Assembly (NCBI GenBank): GCA_963851105.1
Contig: CAWKNP010000007.1
Span: forward strand, 186,001 to 250,000
DNA from: DATARN01 sp963851105
Lineage (GTDB): Bacteria; Actinomycetota; Acidimicrobiia; Acidimicrobiales; Palsa-688
DNA length: 64,000 bases
Reading direction: 5' to 3'
The notes under the pieces were generated by a model. The model searched no databases. It was given only the letters and a program-made list of their open reading frames with translations, and was not told the origin of the DNA. The position numbers and the translations under genes were made by a program. This document shows positions 44,618 to 52,580 of the stretch, one piece after another. Each line of letters opens with the position of its first letter. The first letter of the stretch is position 1.

Positions 44618-44779
44618 CTACTTGAGGGCGTCGCCGATCTTGTCCTTGACGTCGTCGACGGTGTCCTTGACCTTGCCGCTTGCCTGGTCGAGCTTGCCTT
44701 CGCGCTTCAAGTCGTCATTGTCGGTGAGGTCGCCAATTGCTTCTTTGCCTCGGCCCTTGAGATCGTCAGTGTTGGTCAT
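44618..44779 (-). CDS. CsbD-family protein
   Basis: A 53-residue acidic protein: MTNTDDLKGRGKEAIGDLTD and KREGKLDQASGKVKDTVDDV, the classic CsbD repeat. CsbD-like proteins are small stress-response proteins of unknown mechanism, often under general-stress sigma control. The true start is the ATG at 44779; a longer in-frame reading lacks family similarity. It lies between two reverse-strand genes. Confidence 0.93.
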   Translation of the reverse strand: MTNTDDLKGRGKEAIGDLTDNDDLKREGKLDQASGKVKDTVDDVKDKIGDALK

Positions 44780-44816
44780 ACCCAAGGTTGTCCCCGGCCG
44801 CTGCCGGGCGGAAACG

Positions 44817-45836
44817 TCAGCGCCGGCCGAGCAGGTCCTCGAACAGGTCCAGGTGCTCGTCGACCATGCGCGTGGTGTTGAAGTAGTCCTCGACGGCGCG
44901 CCGGCAGGCGGCCCGGTCGAGCTGGTCGACCTGACTGATGCGATCGGCCATGTCGGACTCGTCCAGGCACAAGAACCCTGTCTTGCCGTCTTCGACGATC
45001 TCGGGCGCGGCACCCTCGGGAAATGTCAGGACCGGAGTGCCACACGCCAGAGCTTCGACCATGACCAGGCCGAAGGGCTCGGGCCAGCGGATCGGGTTGA
45101 GCAGCCCCCGGGCGCCGGCCAGCAGGCGCACCTTCTCCTGGTGGTCCACCTCGCCCAGGTAGACGATGTCGTCGTTCAGGTAGGGCTTGACGTAGGTCTC
45201 GAAATATTCGAACTCCCATGCTTCGCGCATCTTGGCGGCCAGCTTGAGCTTGGCGCCGGCCTTCCATGCCGCCTCCACCGCCCGATGGGCACCCTTCGAT
45301 GGGGCCATTCGGCCGAGGAAGAGGAAGTAGCCGCCGTCGCCGGCACCGACGGGGAAGGCGTTCGGGTCGATCCCGTGGTGGATGACCCGGGTGATCGGGA
45401 GGTCGGGCGCCTGGCTGCGCTGCGAGTGGGAGATCGAGATGATGGGGACCCGGGCGGAGATGCGCTGGTAGATGTCGGTGAGCTCGTCGTTAAACGGGCC
45501 ATGGATCGTCGTCACGACCGGCAGGTCCGGGTAGCGCTCGGCGTAGACCGGTCCGAGCACGGTGTGGTCGTGGACGATGTCGAAGCCCTGGGCGGCGTCG
45601 TAGGCGGCCATCACGTGGCGCAGCTCGGGGACGGTGACGCCGATCCGAAATCCTTCGGCCTTGTCGAGGACCCACTTGGTCGGTACTGACGAGGTCGAAT
45701 CTCCGGTGGCGAACAACATCACTTCGTGGCCTGCGGCCTGAAAGCCGCGGGCCAACTCGTCGACGACCAGTTCGATTCCCCCGTACAGGGTCGGGGGAAT
45801 GGGCGCCCAGGGAGGCGCGACAACAGCGATACGCAT
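44817..45836 (-). CDS. Glycosyltransferase family 4
   Basis: A 339-residue GT-B glycosyltransferase starting MRIAVVAPPWAPIPPTLYGG. The C-terminal domain has YFLFLGRMAPSKGAHRAVEA and the donor-binding PEPFGLVMVEALACGTPVLT with the EX7E motif (E in PEPFGL, E in MVEAL). It would transfer a sugar from a nucleotide or phosphate donor; the acceptor is unknown, perhaps a cell-envelope glycan. ATG 45836 was chosen over an upstream start 39 bases earlier, as the domain begins right here. It is divergent from glpX. Confidence 0.9.
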   Translation of the reverse strand: MRIAVVAPPWAPIPPTLYGGIELVVDELARGFQAAGHEVMLFATGDSTSSVPTKWVLDKAEGFRIGVTVPELRHVMAAYDAAQGFDIVHDHTVLGPVYAERYPDLPVVTTIHGPFNDELTDIYQRISARVPIISISHSQRSQAPDLPITRVIHHGIDPNAFPVGAGDGGYFLFLGRMAPSKGAHRAVEAAWKAGAKLKLAAKMREAWEFEYFETYVKPYLNDDIVYLGEVDHQEKVRLLAGARGLLNPIRWPEPFGLVMVEALACGTPVLTFPEGAAPEIVEDGKTGFLCLDESDMADRISQVDQLDRAACRRAVEDYFNTTRMVDEHLDLFEDLLGRR

Positions 45837-45920
45837 GCCCCGATTGAACCACGCCCCCGGCGACCCGCTGACCACCCCGGTGCCGAGGTCAAGGTCCTTC
45901 CTCCCGGGTTTCCCCAGCGT

Positions 45921-45955
45921 GGGGGAGGGAACTCCCCCCCGTTTGCCCCTACGGT
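45921..45955 (+). promoter_or_regulatory. Hairpin and possible leaderless promoter of glpX
   Basis: GGGGGAG / CTCCCCC (45921-45938, loop GGAA) is followed by TACGGT at 45950-45955, a possible -10 box 7 bases before the glpX ATG. No ribosome-binding site is visible, so glpX may be leaderless. No convincing -35 box was seen. Confidence 0.4.
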
Positions 45956-45961
45956 AAGCGG

Positions 45962-46957
45962 ATGCTCACTTCCTTATCCGTCTCGTCAAACAGCGACGAG
46001 GACCCCCGCTGGTCCGACCGGATGGCATCGCTGGCCCTCCCTCTACTCGACGCCGCCACGGTCGCCGCCGCCCGCTGCCATGCTTGGATCGGCCGCGGTG
46101 ACAAGCACGCGGCCGACCATGCCGCGGTGGAAGCCATGCGCAGCCACCTGGCCACCGTGCCCGGCCATGGGGTTGTCGTCATCGGTGAGGGCGAGAAGGA
46201 CAAGGCGCCCATGCTGTTCGCGGGCGAGGAGATCGGCGGTGGCCATGGGCCCGAGTTCGACCTCGCCGTCGACCCGCTGGAGGGGACCAACCTGTGCGCC
46301 CGGGGCTGGCCGGGAGCCATCACCGTGCTGGCGGCGGCCCCCCGTCACACCTTCGCACCCATCGAGGGCTTCTACATGGACAAGCTGGTGGTCGGGCCCG
46401 CGGCGCACGGCGCCATCGATATCGAGGCGCCGATCGAGGAGAACATGGCGACCGTTGCCGCCGCCCTCGGCGTCAAGGTGTCGTCGCTGCAGATCGCGGT
46501 GCTGTCCAAGCCCCGCCACGTCGATCTGATCGCCCGCATCCGCGCCACCGGCGCGGGCGTGGTCGAGATCCCCGACGGCGATGTCATGGCCGGGCTCGCT
46601 TCGCTGGTGCCTGGTGGCGGCATCGACATTTCCGCAGGAATCGGGGGCGCCCCCGAGGGTGTCATCACGGCGTGCGCGGTACGGCTGCTCGGCGGCGACA
46701 TGCAGGGCAAGCTGGCACCGCAGAGCGATGATGAGCGCCAGATGGTGGACAAGGCCGGGGAACTGGGACGCCTCTACGCCCTCGAGGATCTATCCGGGTC
46801 AGACGACGGGATCTTCGTGGCGAGCGGCGTGACGGGCTCGACCGCATTGCCCGGCGTCACCATCGGACCGGACGGCTATTGCGTGCAGAGCGTCCTCATC
46901 ACCCGTGATCAGGGCCTGCTGCGGATCGGCTGCACGGTTCGACAAGTAGAGGAATAG
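45962..46957 (+). CDS. glpX: Class II fructose-1,6-bisphosphatase
   Basis: A 331-residue GlpX-type phosphatase. The metal-binding motif is in GHGVVVIGEGEKDKAPML (about 62-80) and EFDLAVDPLEGTNLCARG (about 97-115, with DPLEGT). The family dephosphorylates fructose 1,6-bisphosphate, and many members also accept sedoheptulose 1,7-bisphosphate, which suits the Calvin cycle. It lies only 13 kb upstream of cbbLSX and opens the energy/carbon island. It may equally serve gluconeogenesis. Confidence 0.95.
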   Translation: MLTSLSVSSNSDEDPRWSDRMASLALPLLDAATVAAARCHAWIGRGDKHAADHAAVEAMRSHLATVPGHGVVVIGEGEKDKAPMLFAGEEIGGGHGPEFDLAVDPLEGTNLCARGWPGAITVLAAAPRHTFAPIEGFYMDKLVVGPAAHGAIDIEAPIEENMATVAAALGVKVSSLQIAVLSKPRHVDLIARIRATGAGVVEIPDGDVMAGLASLVPGGGIDISAGIGGAPEGVITACAVRLLGGDMQGKLAPQSDDERQMVDKAGELGRLYALEDLSGSDDGIFVASGVTGSTALPGVTIGPDGYCVQSVLITRDQGLLRIGCTVRQVEE

Positions 46958-47001
46958 AAGGACAACAAAACAACGCAGAGGGTGCCCTCTCCGTCGCAGG
47001 G

Positions 47002-47376
47002 TCAGACGGAGGGGGGCGGTGCCGGGGTCTTGCGCATCGGCGCCGGGCGCGTGAAGCCCCAGCGGATGCCGCCGGGGCCCATGGCCTTGCCACCGAACTT
47101 GTCGGCGCTCGACTCGAAGGCGGTGCCGCCACCGGCAACCTCGTCGTAGGGCTCGTCGTGGATCGTCCGCAGCGAGCTCCAGTCCACATCCACCCGGACC
47201 CGCCGGCCGGTGTCGTCGACCTCCGCGATCGTGCCCTCGGCGATGTCACCGGTATAGCCCTCGATGATCATGGCGACCGCGCCAACGGTGACAGGTCCGA
47301 CCAGCTCACTCAGCGGGACCCACGACGGCTCGTCAGGATTGTCGACGTTCTTGGTGATCGTTACGACTGCGATCAT
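47002..47376 (-). CDS. Hypothetical protein
   Basis: A 124-residue protein starting MIAVVTITKNVDNPDEPSWV. The first 80 residues have a beta-rich pattern (VTVGAVAMIIEGYTGDIAEG; RRVRVDVDWSSLRTIHDEP) and the tail is Pro/Lys-rich. No family is recognised. It is co-directional with the next two reverse genes upstream (DUF2786-like and PilZ), with a 13-base gap to the first, so probably one operon. Confidence 0.55.
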   Translation of the reverse strand: MIAVVTITKNVDNPDEPSWVPLSELVGPVTVGAVAMIIEGYTGDIAEGTIAEVDDTGRRVRVDVDWSSLRTIHDEPYDEVAGGGTAFESSADKFGGKAMGPGGIRWGFTRPAPMRKTPAPPPSV

Positions 47377-47389
47377 GGTTTTTTCGTTC

Positions 47390-47899
47390 CTAGCTCTCCG
47401 GCGAAGCCATCGGCTCCGCCTCGTCCGTTTCCTCGGCCACCAGGTCATCGGCGGTGAGGTACTCGTTGTGTTTTCCGGTTTCTACCCGGTCCCAGATGAG
47501 CTTCTCGATCTTGGCCCGGTCATGGGGGCGAAAGTGGCGCACGCAGCCGTAGGGAAGCCGTTTCAGGGGTAGGCAGAGGATGTCACAGGCCACCTCGAGG
47601 ACGCCGTCGTACTCATTGAGGAGCGAAGACCATTCCGCCGTCTTCGTTTCCCAGGTCTCGTCCTGGTCCGTGTACCACTGCACGATCTCGCGCAAGCGGG
47701 TCAGTTCCGCCATGACGACGGCCACCTTCAGGTCCTCGCGGGGGAAGGCGAGGAGGGATTCCTCGATCTCGTGACGCTCGGCCAGCATCATCGCCTTGGC
47801 GTGAAATACCCGGGACTCGTCTTCGAACTCGCTGGACTCGGCCGTCGCCAGGAGGGCGCGGACCTTGAGAAGTATGGTGAGCTCTTCCTTGTCGGCCAT
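47390..47899 (-). CDS. DUF2786-like domain protein
   Basis: About 169 residues from ATG 47899, with ILLKVRALLATAESSEFEDE and SRVFHAKAMMLAERHEI, matching the short DUF2786 helix pair. The remaining part (FPREDLKVAVVMAELTRLRE) is helical, with a C-terminal DLVAEETDE tail. DUF2786 proteins have no known function. The start is uncertain: a TTG at 47935 or upstream codons are possible, as the frame stays open to 48136. Confidence 0.6.
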   Translation of the reverse strand: MADKEELTILLKVRALLATAESSEFEDESRVFHAKAMMLAERHEIEESLLAFPREDLKVAVVMAELTRLREIVQWYTDQDETWETKTAEWSSLLNEYDGVLEVACDILCLPLKRLPYGCVRHFRPHDRAKIEKLIWDRVETGKHNEYLTADDLVAEETDEAEPMASPES

Positions 47900-48077
47900 C
47901 GCGGCCGCCAACTCGGCGGCGCGCGACTCTTGCAATTCGGTCGAACCACTGCGGGTAGTGATGGGTGCTCGCCTCCGTCGCCGCTGGGTCGCGTCGCCGC
48001 GACCTGTCAGTGCTGCGGATACGAAACTACCAGGGCATCGCCGTTCAGCAAACGCCCGCTGCCGGGCCGCCAGCCAG

Positions 48078-48782
48078 TCAAGAGGAAATGCGCGTGATCT
48101 TGCCCGAGGCCCACAGCTGGGCGGGAGCACGACCACCTTGCTGGCGGTACACGAAGCGCTCGATGCGATCGCGCCCGACGGGATCGATGGCGGTGAAGGC
48201 GACGCGCAGCTGCGCGGGACCCTCGGGATCGGGCACGACCTGCACCGTGCGCGCCAGGGCGAGGACGGGATCGCCGCCCGGCGCGGGGATCGCCAGCGCC
48301 AGAACGGAGCCCACTTTCAAGGAGGGGTGGGCCGCGATGATCATCATGAGGCCGCCTCCGCCCATGTTCTTGACATTCCCGGGAGCAGAGAGAAAGGACA
48401 TGTTGGGCCCGTCGAGAAGGGCGACTGCGATGGTGACGTCGACCGCCGATCGGACGTGACGGCGGCGCTGGGTTGTCTTGACCCGAGCCGGGGGCACCAA
48501 CCGGATGACATACGGGTCGCCCTCGTTGGCCCCGGCGACGGCTTCGACAACTTCACTTTCGAATTGGCAGAAGCCGGAGGGGTCGCCGTAGCTGCCCCGT
48601 ACCTTTGTGCCTGCCGGGAAGGAGTCGATGATGCTGGCGTCAGGGGTGGTGAGGGTGAGCCCCCGGTCGCTGAAGTTGGCCATGGCGCACGTCGCGGTCA
48701 CCGCGGGCTCGCTGTCGAGGACCTCGATCTCGACGTGCTCGGGGAACACTTCGGCCTGGACGACATCGCTCATAGCCGCCAT
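48078..48782 (-). CDS. PilZ-like domain protein
   Basis: A 234-residue protein with a good ribosome-binding site (GGGAGGCG) before ATG 48782. The N-terminal half looks like a YcgR-like beta domain (FSDRGLTLTTPDASIIDSFP). The second half has RRRHVRSAVDVTIAVALLDG (RxxxR of PilZ) and VKNMGGGGLMMIIA, which replaces the usual D/NxSxxG by NMGGGG. Cyclic-di-GMP binding is therefore possible but uncertain. It is divergent from the hydrogenase operon, sharing the promoter region with two palindromes. Confidence 0.7.
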   Translation of the reverse strand: MAAMSDVVQAEVFPEHVEIEVLDSEPAVTATCAMANFSDRGLTLTTPDASIIDSFPAGTKVRGSYGDPSGFCQFESEVVEAVAGANEGDPYVIRLVPPARVKTTQRRRHVRSAVDVTIAVALLDGPNMSFLSAPGNVKNMGGGGLMMIIAAHPSLKVGSVLALAIPAPGGDPVLALARTVQVVPDPEGPAQLRVAFTAIDPVGRDRIERFVYRQQGGRAPAQLWASGKITRISS

Positions 48783-48846
48783 TGTTACGCCTCCCGCCGA
48801 CCGAGGCGACTCGGGACGACCGAGACCCAGATCGATGGCGGCGACC

Positions 48847-48862
48847 TCCCCCATATGGGGGA
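48847..48862. promoter_or_regulatory. Perfect 16-base palindrome TCCCCCATATGGGGGA
   Basis: The palindrome lies in the divergent region, 65 bases upstream of the PilZ-like gene and about 190 bases upstream of hhyS. The symmetry is perfect. It is more likely a protein-binding site than a hairpin. Confidence 0.6.
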
Positions 48863-48945
48863 TTAGCGGAGGTCAATCCCGACGAAAACGATCATCTATC
48901 CAGGTCAGGGGCACAGCAGCACCCTCCTCCGTGATGCGCAAGGAT

Positions 48946-48978
48946 TTGTATATGGGTGTGAAAGACACCCATTTACAA
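48946..48978 (+). promoter_or_regulatory. 33-base imperfect palindrome at the hydrogenase promoter
   Basis: Arms TTGTATATGGGTGT (48946-48959) and ACACCCATTTACAA (48965-48978) are inverted with one mismatch and a 5-base spacer (GAAAG). The right arm contains TTTACA (48972-48977), a -35-like box with CTAGAC (48995-49000) 17 bases downstream. A regulator bound here would compete with RNA polymerase. The site lies 76 bases upstream of hhyS. Confidence 0.65.
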
Positions 48979-49053
48979 CCTTGGTCCCGATCCCCTAGAC
49001 ATCCCCCTGGCGCACCATGCGCCGTCCACTAGGACCGCGGGAGGCAAAGCAGT

Positions 49054-50100
49054 ATGGCATCTGCGCTGGACGAGACGGTGATCCACGTCTTGTGGATCAA
49101 CGCTGGGCTTAGCTGTGACGGCGACTCAGTCGCCCTCACGTCGGCTACCCAGCCCAGCATCGAGGAAATTGCACTTGGGGCACTGCCCGGACTGCCGAAG
49201 ATCGCAGTCCACTGGCCGCTCATCGACTACGAGTGCGGACCGGTAGGTGGAGCGGACGACTTCATCGAGTGGTTCTTCATGGCTGAGCGAGGCGAGTTGG
49301 AGCCGTTCGTGCTGGTGGTTGAGGGGTCCATCCCCAACGAGGCCATCAAGCGTGAGGGGTACTGGTGCGGGTTTGGCAACAACCCGGCCACCGACCAGCC
49401 CATGACGACGAGCGAGTGGCTTGACCGCTTGGCTCCGAAGGCGACGGCGATCCTGGCCGTCGGAACCTGTGCCACCTACGGTGGCCTGCACGCCATGTCC
49501 GGCAACCCCACTGGGGCCATGGGCGTCGCGGACTACCTCGGATGGGGCTGGAAGTCAAAGGCCGGCCTTCCGATCGTGAACGTCCCGGGTTGCCCGATTC
49601 ATCCGGACAACCTGTCGGAGACCATCCTGTACCTGCTCTATCAGGCGACAGGCCAAGCCCCGATGATTCCCCTGGACGACGCCCTGCGGCCGCTTTGGCT
49701 GTTCGGCAACACCGTCCATGAGGGTTGCGACCGGGCCGGCTACTACGAGCAGGGTGACTTCGCCGACGAGTACGGCTCGCCCAAGTGCATCGTGAAGCTG
49801 GGCTGCTGGGGCCCCGTGGTCAAGTGCAACGTCCCCAAGCGGGGTTGGACGAACGGCGTGGGCGGTTGCCCGAACGTCGGCGGTATCTGCATTGGTTGCA
49901 CGATGCCCGGCTTCCCGGACAAGTTCATGCCATTCATGGACGAACCCCCGGGTGCTAGGGTCTCGACCGCAGCAAGCGGCGTGTATGGGGGAGCGATCCG
50001 CGGTTTGCGGCGGATCACAGGCAAGACCGTGGACGAGGAGCCGAAGTGGCGTACGCCAGGCAAGAAGCTCCTGACCGGATACAAGGGCGAGTGGAGGTAA
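49054..50100 (+). CDS. hhyS: Group 1h [NiFe]-hydrogenase, small subunit
   Basis: The 348-residue electron-transfer subunit, which carries Fe-S clusters. Near the N-terminus the proximal cluster site reads AGLSCDGDSVALT: Cys21 is kept, but Asp24 replaces the second Cys. This 3Cys-1Asp pattern is known from actinobacterial group 1h enzymes, which oxidise H2 at atmospheric levels in air. Further cluster ligands are in AVGTCATYGGLHAM, VPGCPIHPDN, NTVHEGCDRAGYYE, GCWGPVVKCN and GGCPNVGGICIGCTMPGFPD. No Tat signal is present, in line with group 1h. The GGGAGG ribosome-binding site is optimal. It is followed 6 bases later by the large subunit. Confidence 0.96.
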   Translation: MASALDETVIHVLWINAGLSCDGDSVALTSATQPSIEEIALGALPGLPKIAVHWPLIDYECGPVGGADDFIEWFFMAERGELEPFVLVVEGSIPNEAIKREGYWCGFGNNPATDQPMTTSEWLDRLAPKATAILAVGTCATYGGLHAMSGNPTGAMGVADYLGWGWKSKAGLPIVNVPGCPIHPDNLSETILYLLYQATGQAPMIPLDDALRPLWLFGNTVHEGCDRAGYYEQGDFADEYGSPKCIVKLGCWGPVVKCNVPKRGWTNGVGGCPNVGGICIGCTMPGFPDKFMPFMDEPPGARVSTAASGVYGGAIRGLRRITGKTVDEEPKWRTPGKKLLTGYKGEWR

Positions 50101-50106
50101 GCAAGG

Positions 50107-51894
50107 ATGCCTACTAGGACACAACAGGCCAGCGGCCTTGTCGAGATGGCATGGGATCCGGTTACGCGGATCGTCGGCAGCCTCGGCATTTACACGAAGA
50201 TCGACTTCGGTCGTGGCCGAGTCGTTGACTGCCACTCCACCTCGTCGATCTTCCGTGGCTACAGCATCTTCATGAAGGGCAAGGACCCTCGGGACGCCCA
50301 CTTCATCACCAGCCGTATTTGCGGTATCTGCGGCGACAACCACTGCGAAGTGTCGACCTGGACCCAGAACATGGCGTTCGGCGTCGTCCCCCCGCACCTG
50401 GGTGAGTGGATCTCGAACCTCGGCGAGGCTGCCGAGTACATGTTCGACCACAACATCTTCCAGGAGAACCTGGTCGGCGTTGACTTCTGCGAGAAGATGG
50501 TCAGCGAGACCAACCCCGGCGTGCTCGACCTGGCCAACCGCACCGCGGCGCCGAACACCGAGCATCACGGCTACGCCACCATTGGCGACATCATGCGGTC
50601 CCTGAACCCGTTCTCGGGCGAGTTCTACCGCGAGGCTCTGGCGGTCAGCCGCTGGACCCGTGAGATGTTCTGCCTCATGGAGGGTCGCCACGTGCACCCG
50701 TCCACCCTGTACCCGGGTGGTAACGGCACCACGGCAACCATCCAGCTCTTCACCGACTACTACGCCCGGCTGATGCGCTATGTCGAGTTCATGAAGCGGG
50801 TCGTGCCTCTGCACGAAGACCTCTTCCTGTTCTTCTATGACGCCATGCCCGGCTACGAAGAAGTCGGCCGTCGTCGCATCCTGACCGGCTGCTGGGGCTC
50901 CTTCCAGGACCCGGATGTCTGCGACTTCAACTACCGCAACATGACCGAGTGGGGCCGTGCCATGTTCGTCACCCCCGGCGTCGTCGTTGACGGCAAGCTG
51001 GTGACGAACGACCTGGTCGACATCAACCTCGGCATCCGCATCCTCCTCGGTCACTCGTTCTACGACGACTGGGAAGGCCAGGAGATGTTCGTGACCAAGG
51101 ATCCCCTGGGCAACCCAGTGGACCGCCGTCACCCCTGGAACCAGCACACCATCCCCCAGCCCCAGAAGCGCGACTTCGACGGCAAGTACAGCTGGGTCAT
51201 GGCTCCCCGTTGGTTCGACGGCCGGGATCACCTGGCCCTCGACACCGGCGGCGGCCCCCTGGCCCGCCTGTTCGCCATCGCCCTCTCGGGCCTGGTGGAC
51301 ATCGGTTACATCAAGGCCACCGGCCACAGCATCGAGTTCTCCCTCCCGCGGTCTGCGCTCAAGCCGGCGCAAGACTTCGTGTGGGAGGTACCGAAGTGGT
51401 CCAACGCCATCGAGCGTGACCGTGCTCGTACCTACTTCCAGCTGTATGCCTGCTGCTGCGCCCTCCATTTCATGGACAAGGCGCTGGCAGAGGTGCGTGC
51501 TGGCCATACCAAGACCTGGACGCCGTTCACGGTGCCTGACGAAGCCATCGGTTGCGGCTTCATCGAGGCGGTTCGTGGCGTGCTCTCCCACCACATGGTT
51601 ATCCGCGGTGGGAAGATCGCCAACTACCATCCGTACCCGCCCACCCCTTGGAACGCCAACCCGCGTGACAGCTACGGGACGCCGGGACCCTACGAAGATG
51701 CGGTCATGAACACCCCCATCTTCGAGGAGAACAGCCTCGAGAACTTCAAGGGCATCGACATCATGCGTGCAGTCCGGTCGTTCGACCCCTGCCTGCCGTG
51801 TGGCGTTCACATGTACCTTGGCAAGGGCAAGGTCCTCAAGCGGACGCATTCGCCGGCCGCTGTTGCTGAGGATTGCACCCTGCAGGTCGGTTAG
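50107..51894 (+). CDS. hhyL: Group 1h [NiFe]-hydrogenase, large subunit
   Basis: The 595-residue catalytic subunit. The four nickel-binding Cys are in RICGICGDNHC (Cys72, Cys75) and DPCLPCGVH (Cys562, Cys565). The 27 residues after His568 (from MYLGKGKVLK to the end) form the C-terminal peptide removed by the maturation protease encoded downstream. The GHSFYDDWEG segment and the YNN-type heme-free layout resemble other group 1h members. It begins 6 bases after hhyS, with which it forms the hydrogenase. In this group the enzyme feeds electrons from trace H2 to the respiratory chain and, with RuBisCO downstream, may power CO2 fixation. Confidence 0.96.
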   Translation: MPTRTQQASGLVEMAWDPVTRIVGSLGIYTKIDFGRGRVVDCHSTSSIFRGYSIFMKGKDPRDAHFITSRICGICGDNHCEVSTWTQNMAFGVVPPHLGEWISNLGEAAEYMFDHNIFQENLVGVDFCEKMVSETNPGVLDLANRTAAPNTEHHGYATIGDIMRSLNPFSGEFYREALAVSRWTREMFCLMEGRHVHPSTLYPGGNGTTATIQLFTDYYARLMRYVEFMKRVVPLHEDLFLFFYDAMPGYEEVGRRRILTGCWGSFQDPDVCDFNYRNMTEWGRAMFVTPGVVVDGKLVTNDLVDINLGIRILLGHSFYDDWEGQEMFVTKDPLGNPVDRRHPWNQHTIPQPQKRDFDGKYSWVMAPRWFDGRDHLALDTGGGPLARLFAIALSGLVDIGYIKATGHSIEFSLPRSALKPAQDFVWEVPKWSNAIERDRARTYFQLYACCCALHFMDKALAEVRAGHTKTWTPFTVPDEAIGCGFIEAVRGVLSHHMVIRGGKIANYHPYPPTPWNANPRDSYGTPGPYEDAVMNTPIFEENSLENFKGIDIMRAVRSFDPCLPCGVHMYLGKGKVLKRTHSPAAVAEDCTLQVG

Positions 51895-51910
51895 CACAAA
51901 GAAGCAACTG

Positions 51911-51943
51911 GGTTCCCGGCGTCGGTTGACGGCGCCGGGAACC
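51911..51943 (+). terminator. Hairpin between hhyL and the nfu-like gene
   Basis: GGTTCCCGGCG / CGCCGGGAACC form a perfect 11-base stem with an 11-base loop, 16 bases after the hhyL stop. No T-run follows. It could partly terminate transcription or protect the hhySL message, giving more structural subunit than accessory protein. Confidence 0.6.
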
Positions 51944-51988
51944 TAGTCATTTGTTCGAGAAAAACTTTGAACCCCGGAGGGGGGGCCC

Positions 51989-52570
51989 ATGGCCGAGAAG
52001 AAGAACCTCCGGGCCGTTGGTGATCGGATCGAGCAGCTGCTCGACGAGCTGCGAGCAGCTGCTGATCCGCGCTTATACGGCCAGGCTGAAGAGATGTTGG
52101 GCCTGGTCACCGATTTGTATGGCGGTGGCTTAGCCCGGATCGTTGAGATAGTGGGGGAGAAAGATCCGGCTGTGCTGGGCCTTTTGTCCCATGACGAGCT
52201 GGTTTCAAGCCTGTTGCTCGTGCACGGGCTGCATCCTGACGATCTGGCCACACGGGTGGCGCGCGCGCTCGAAGGTGTCCGGCCGATGCTCGCCCAACAC
52301 GGTGGTGACGTCGAGCTACTCGACATCGACGCCGTGGCCGGTGCCGTCCACCTGAACCTGCTGGGCAGCTGTCATGGTTGCCCGTCGTCGACGCTGACCC
52401 TGCGGATGGCCGTCGAGACGGCGATCGCAGAAGCGGCACCCGAGATCCAGATCATCGACGTCGAGCAGCCAACGGAAGAGTCGCCGCCCGTTGGCGAGCC
52501 AGTCCCCATTACGCTGGGGGCCAAGAGGACTGTTTTCGAAGAATGCCCAGCGGAATTGGTACAGAGGTGA
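51989..52570 (+). CDS. NifU C-terminal (Nfu)-like Fe-S scaffold protein
   Basis: A 193-residue protein. The N-terminal half is helical and unlike canonical Nfu. The C-terminal domain has VRPMLAQHGGDVELLDID and GSCHGCPSSTLTLRMAVET with the CxxC pair Cys128/Cys131, which binds a transferable Fe-S cluster. In group 1h operons this gene regularly follows the large subunit, and it probably delivers clusters to the small subunit. The long N-terminal helical part may bind the hydrogenase. Confidence 0.9.
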   Translation: MAEKKNLRAVGDRIEQLLDELRAAADPRLYGQAEEMLGLVTDLYGGGLARIVEIVGEKDPAVLGLLSHDELVSSLLLVHGLHPDDLATRVARALEGVRPMLAQHGGDVELLDIDAVAGAVHLNLLGSCHGCPSSTLTLRMAVETAIAEAAPEIQIIDVEQPTEESPPVGEPVPITLGAKRTVFEECPAELVQR

Positions 52571-52580
52571 CCAGCTAACA

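Noticed and set aside
49555..51897. Reverse-strand frame of 780 codons opposite hhyS/hhyL
   Set aside because: It is antisense to two perfectly conserved hydrogenase genes and has no recognisable protein features.
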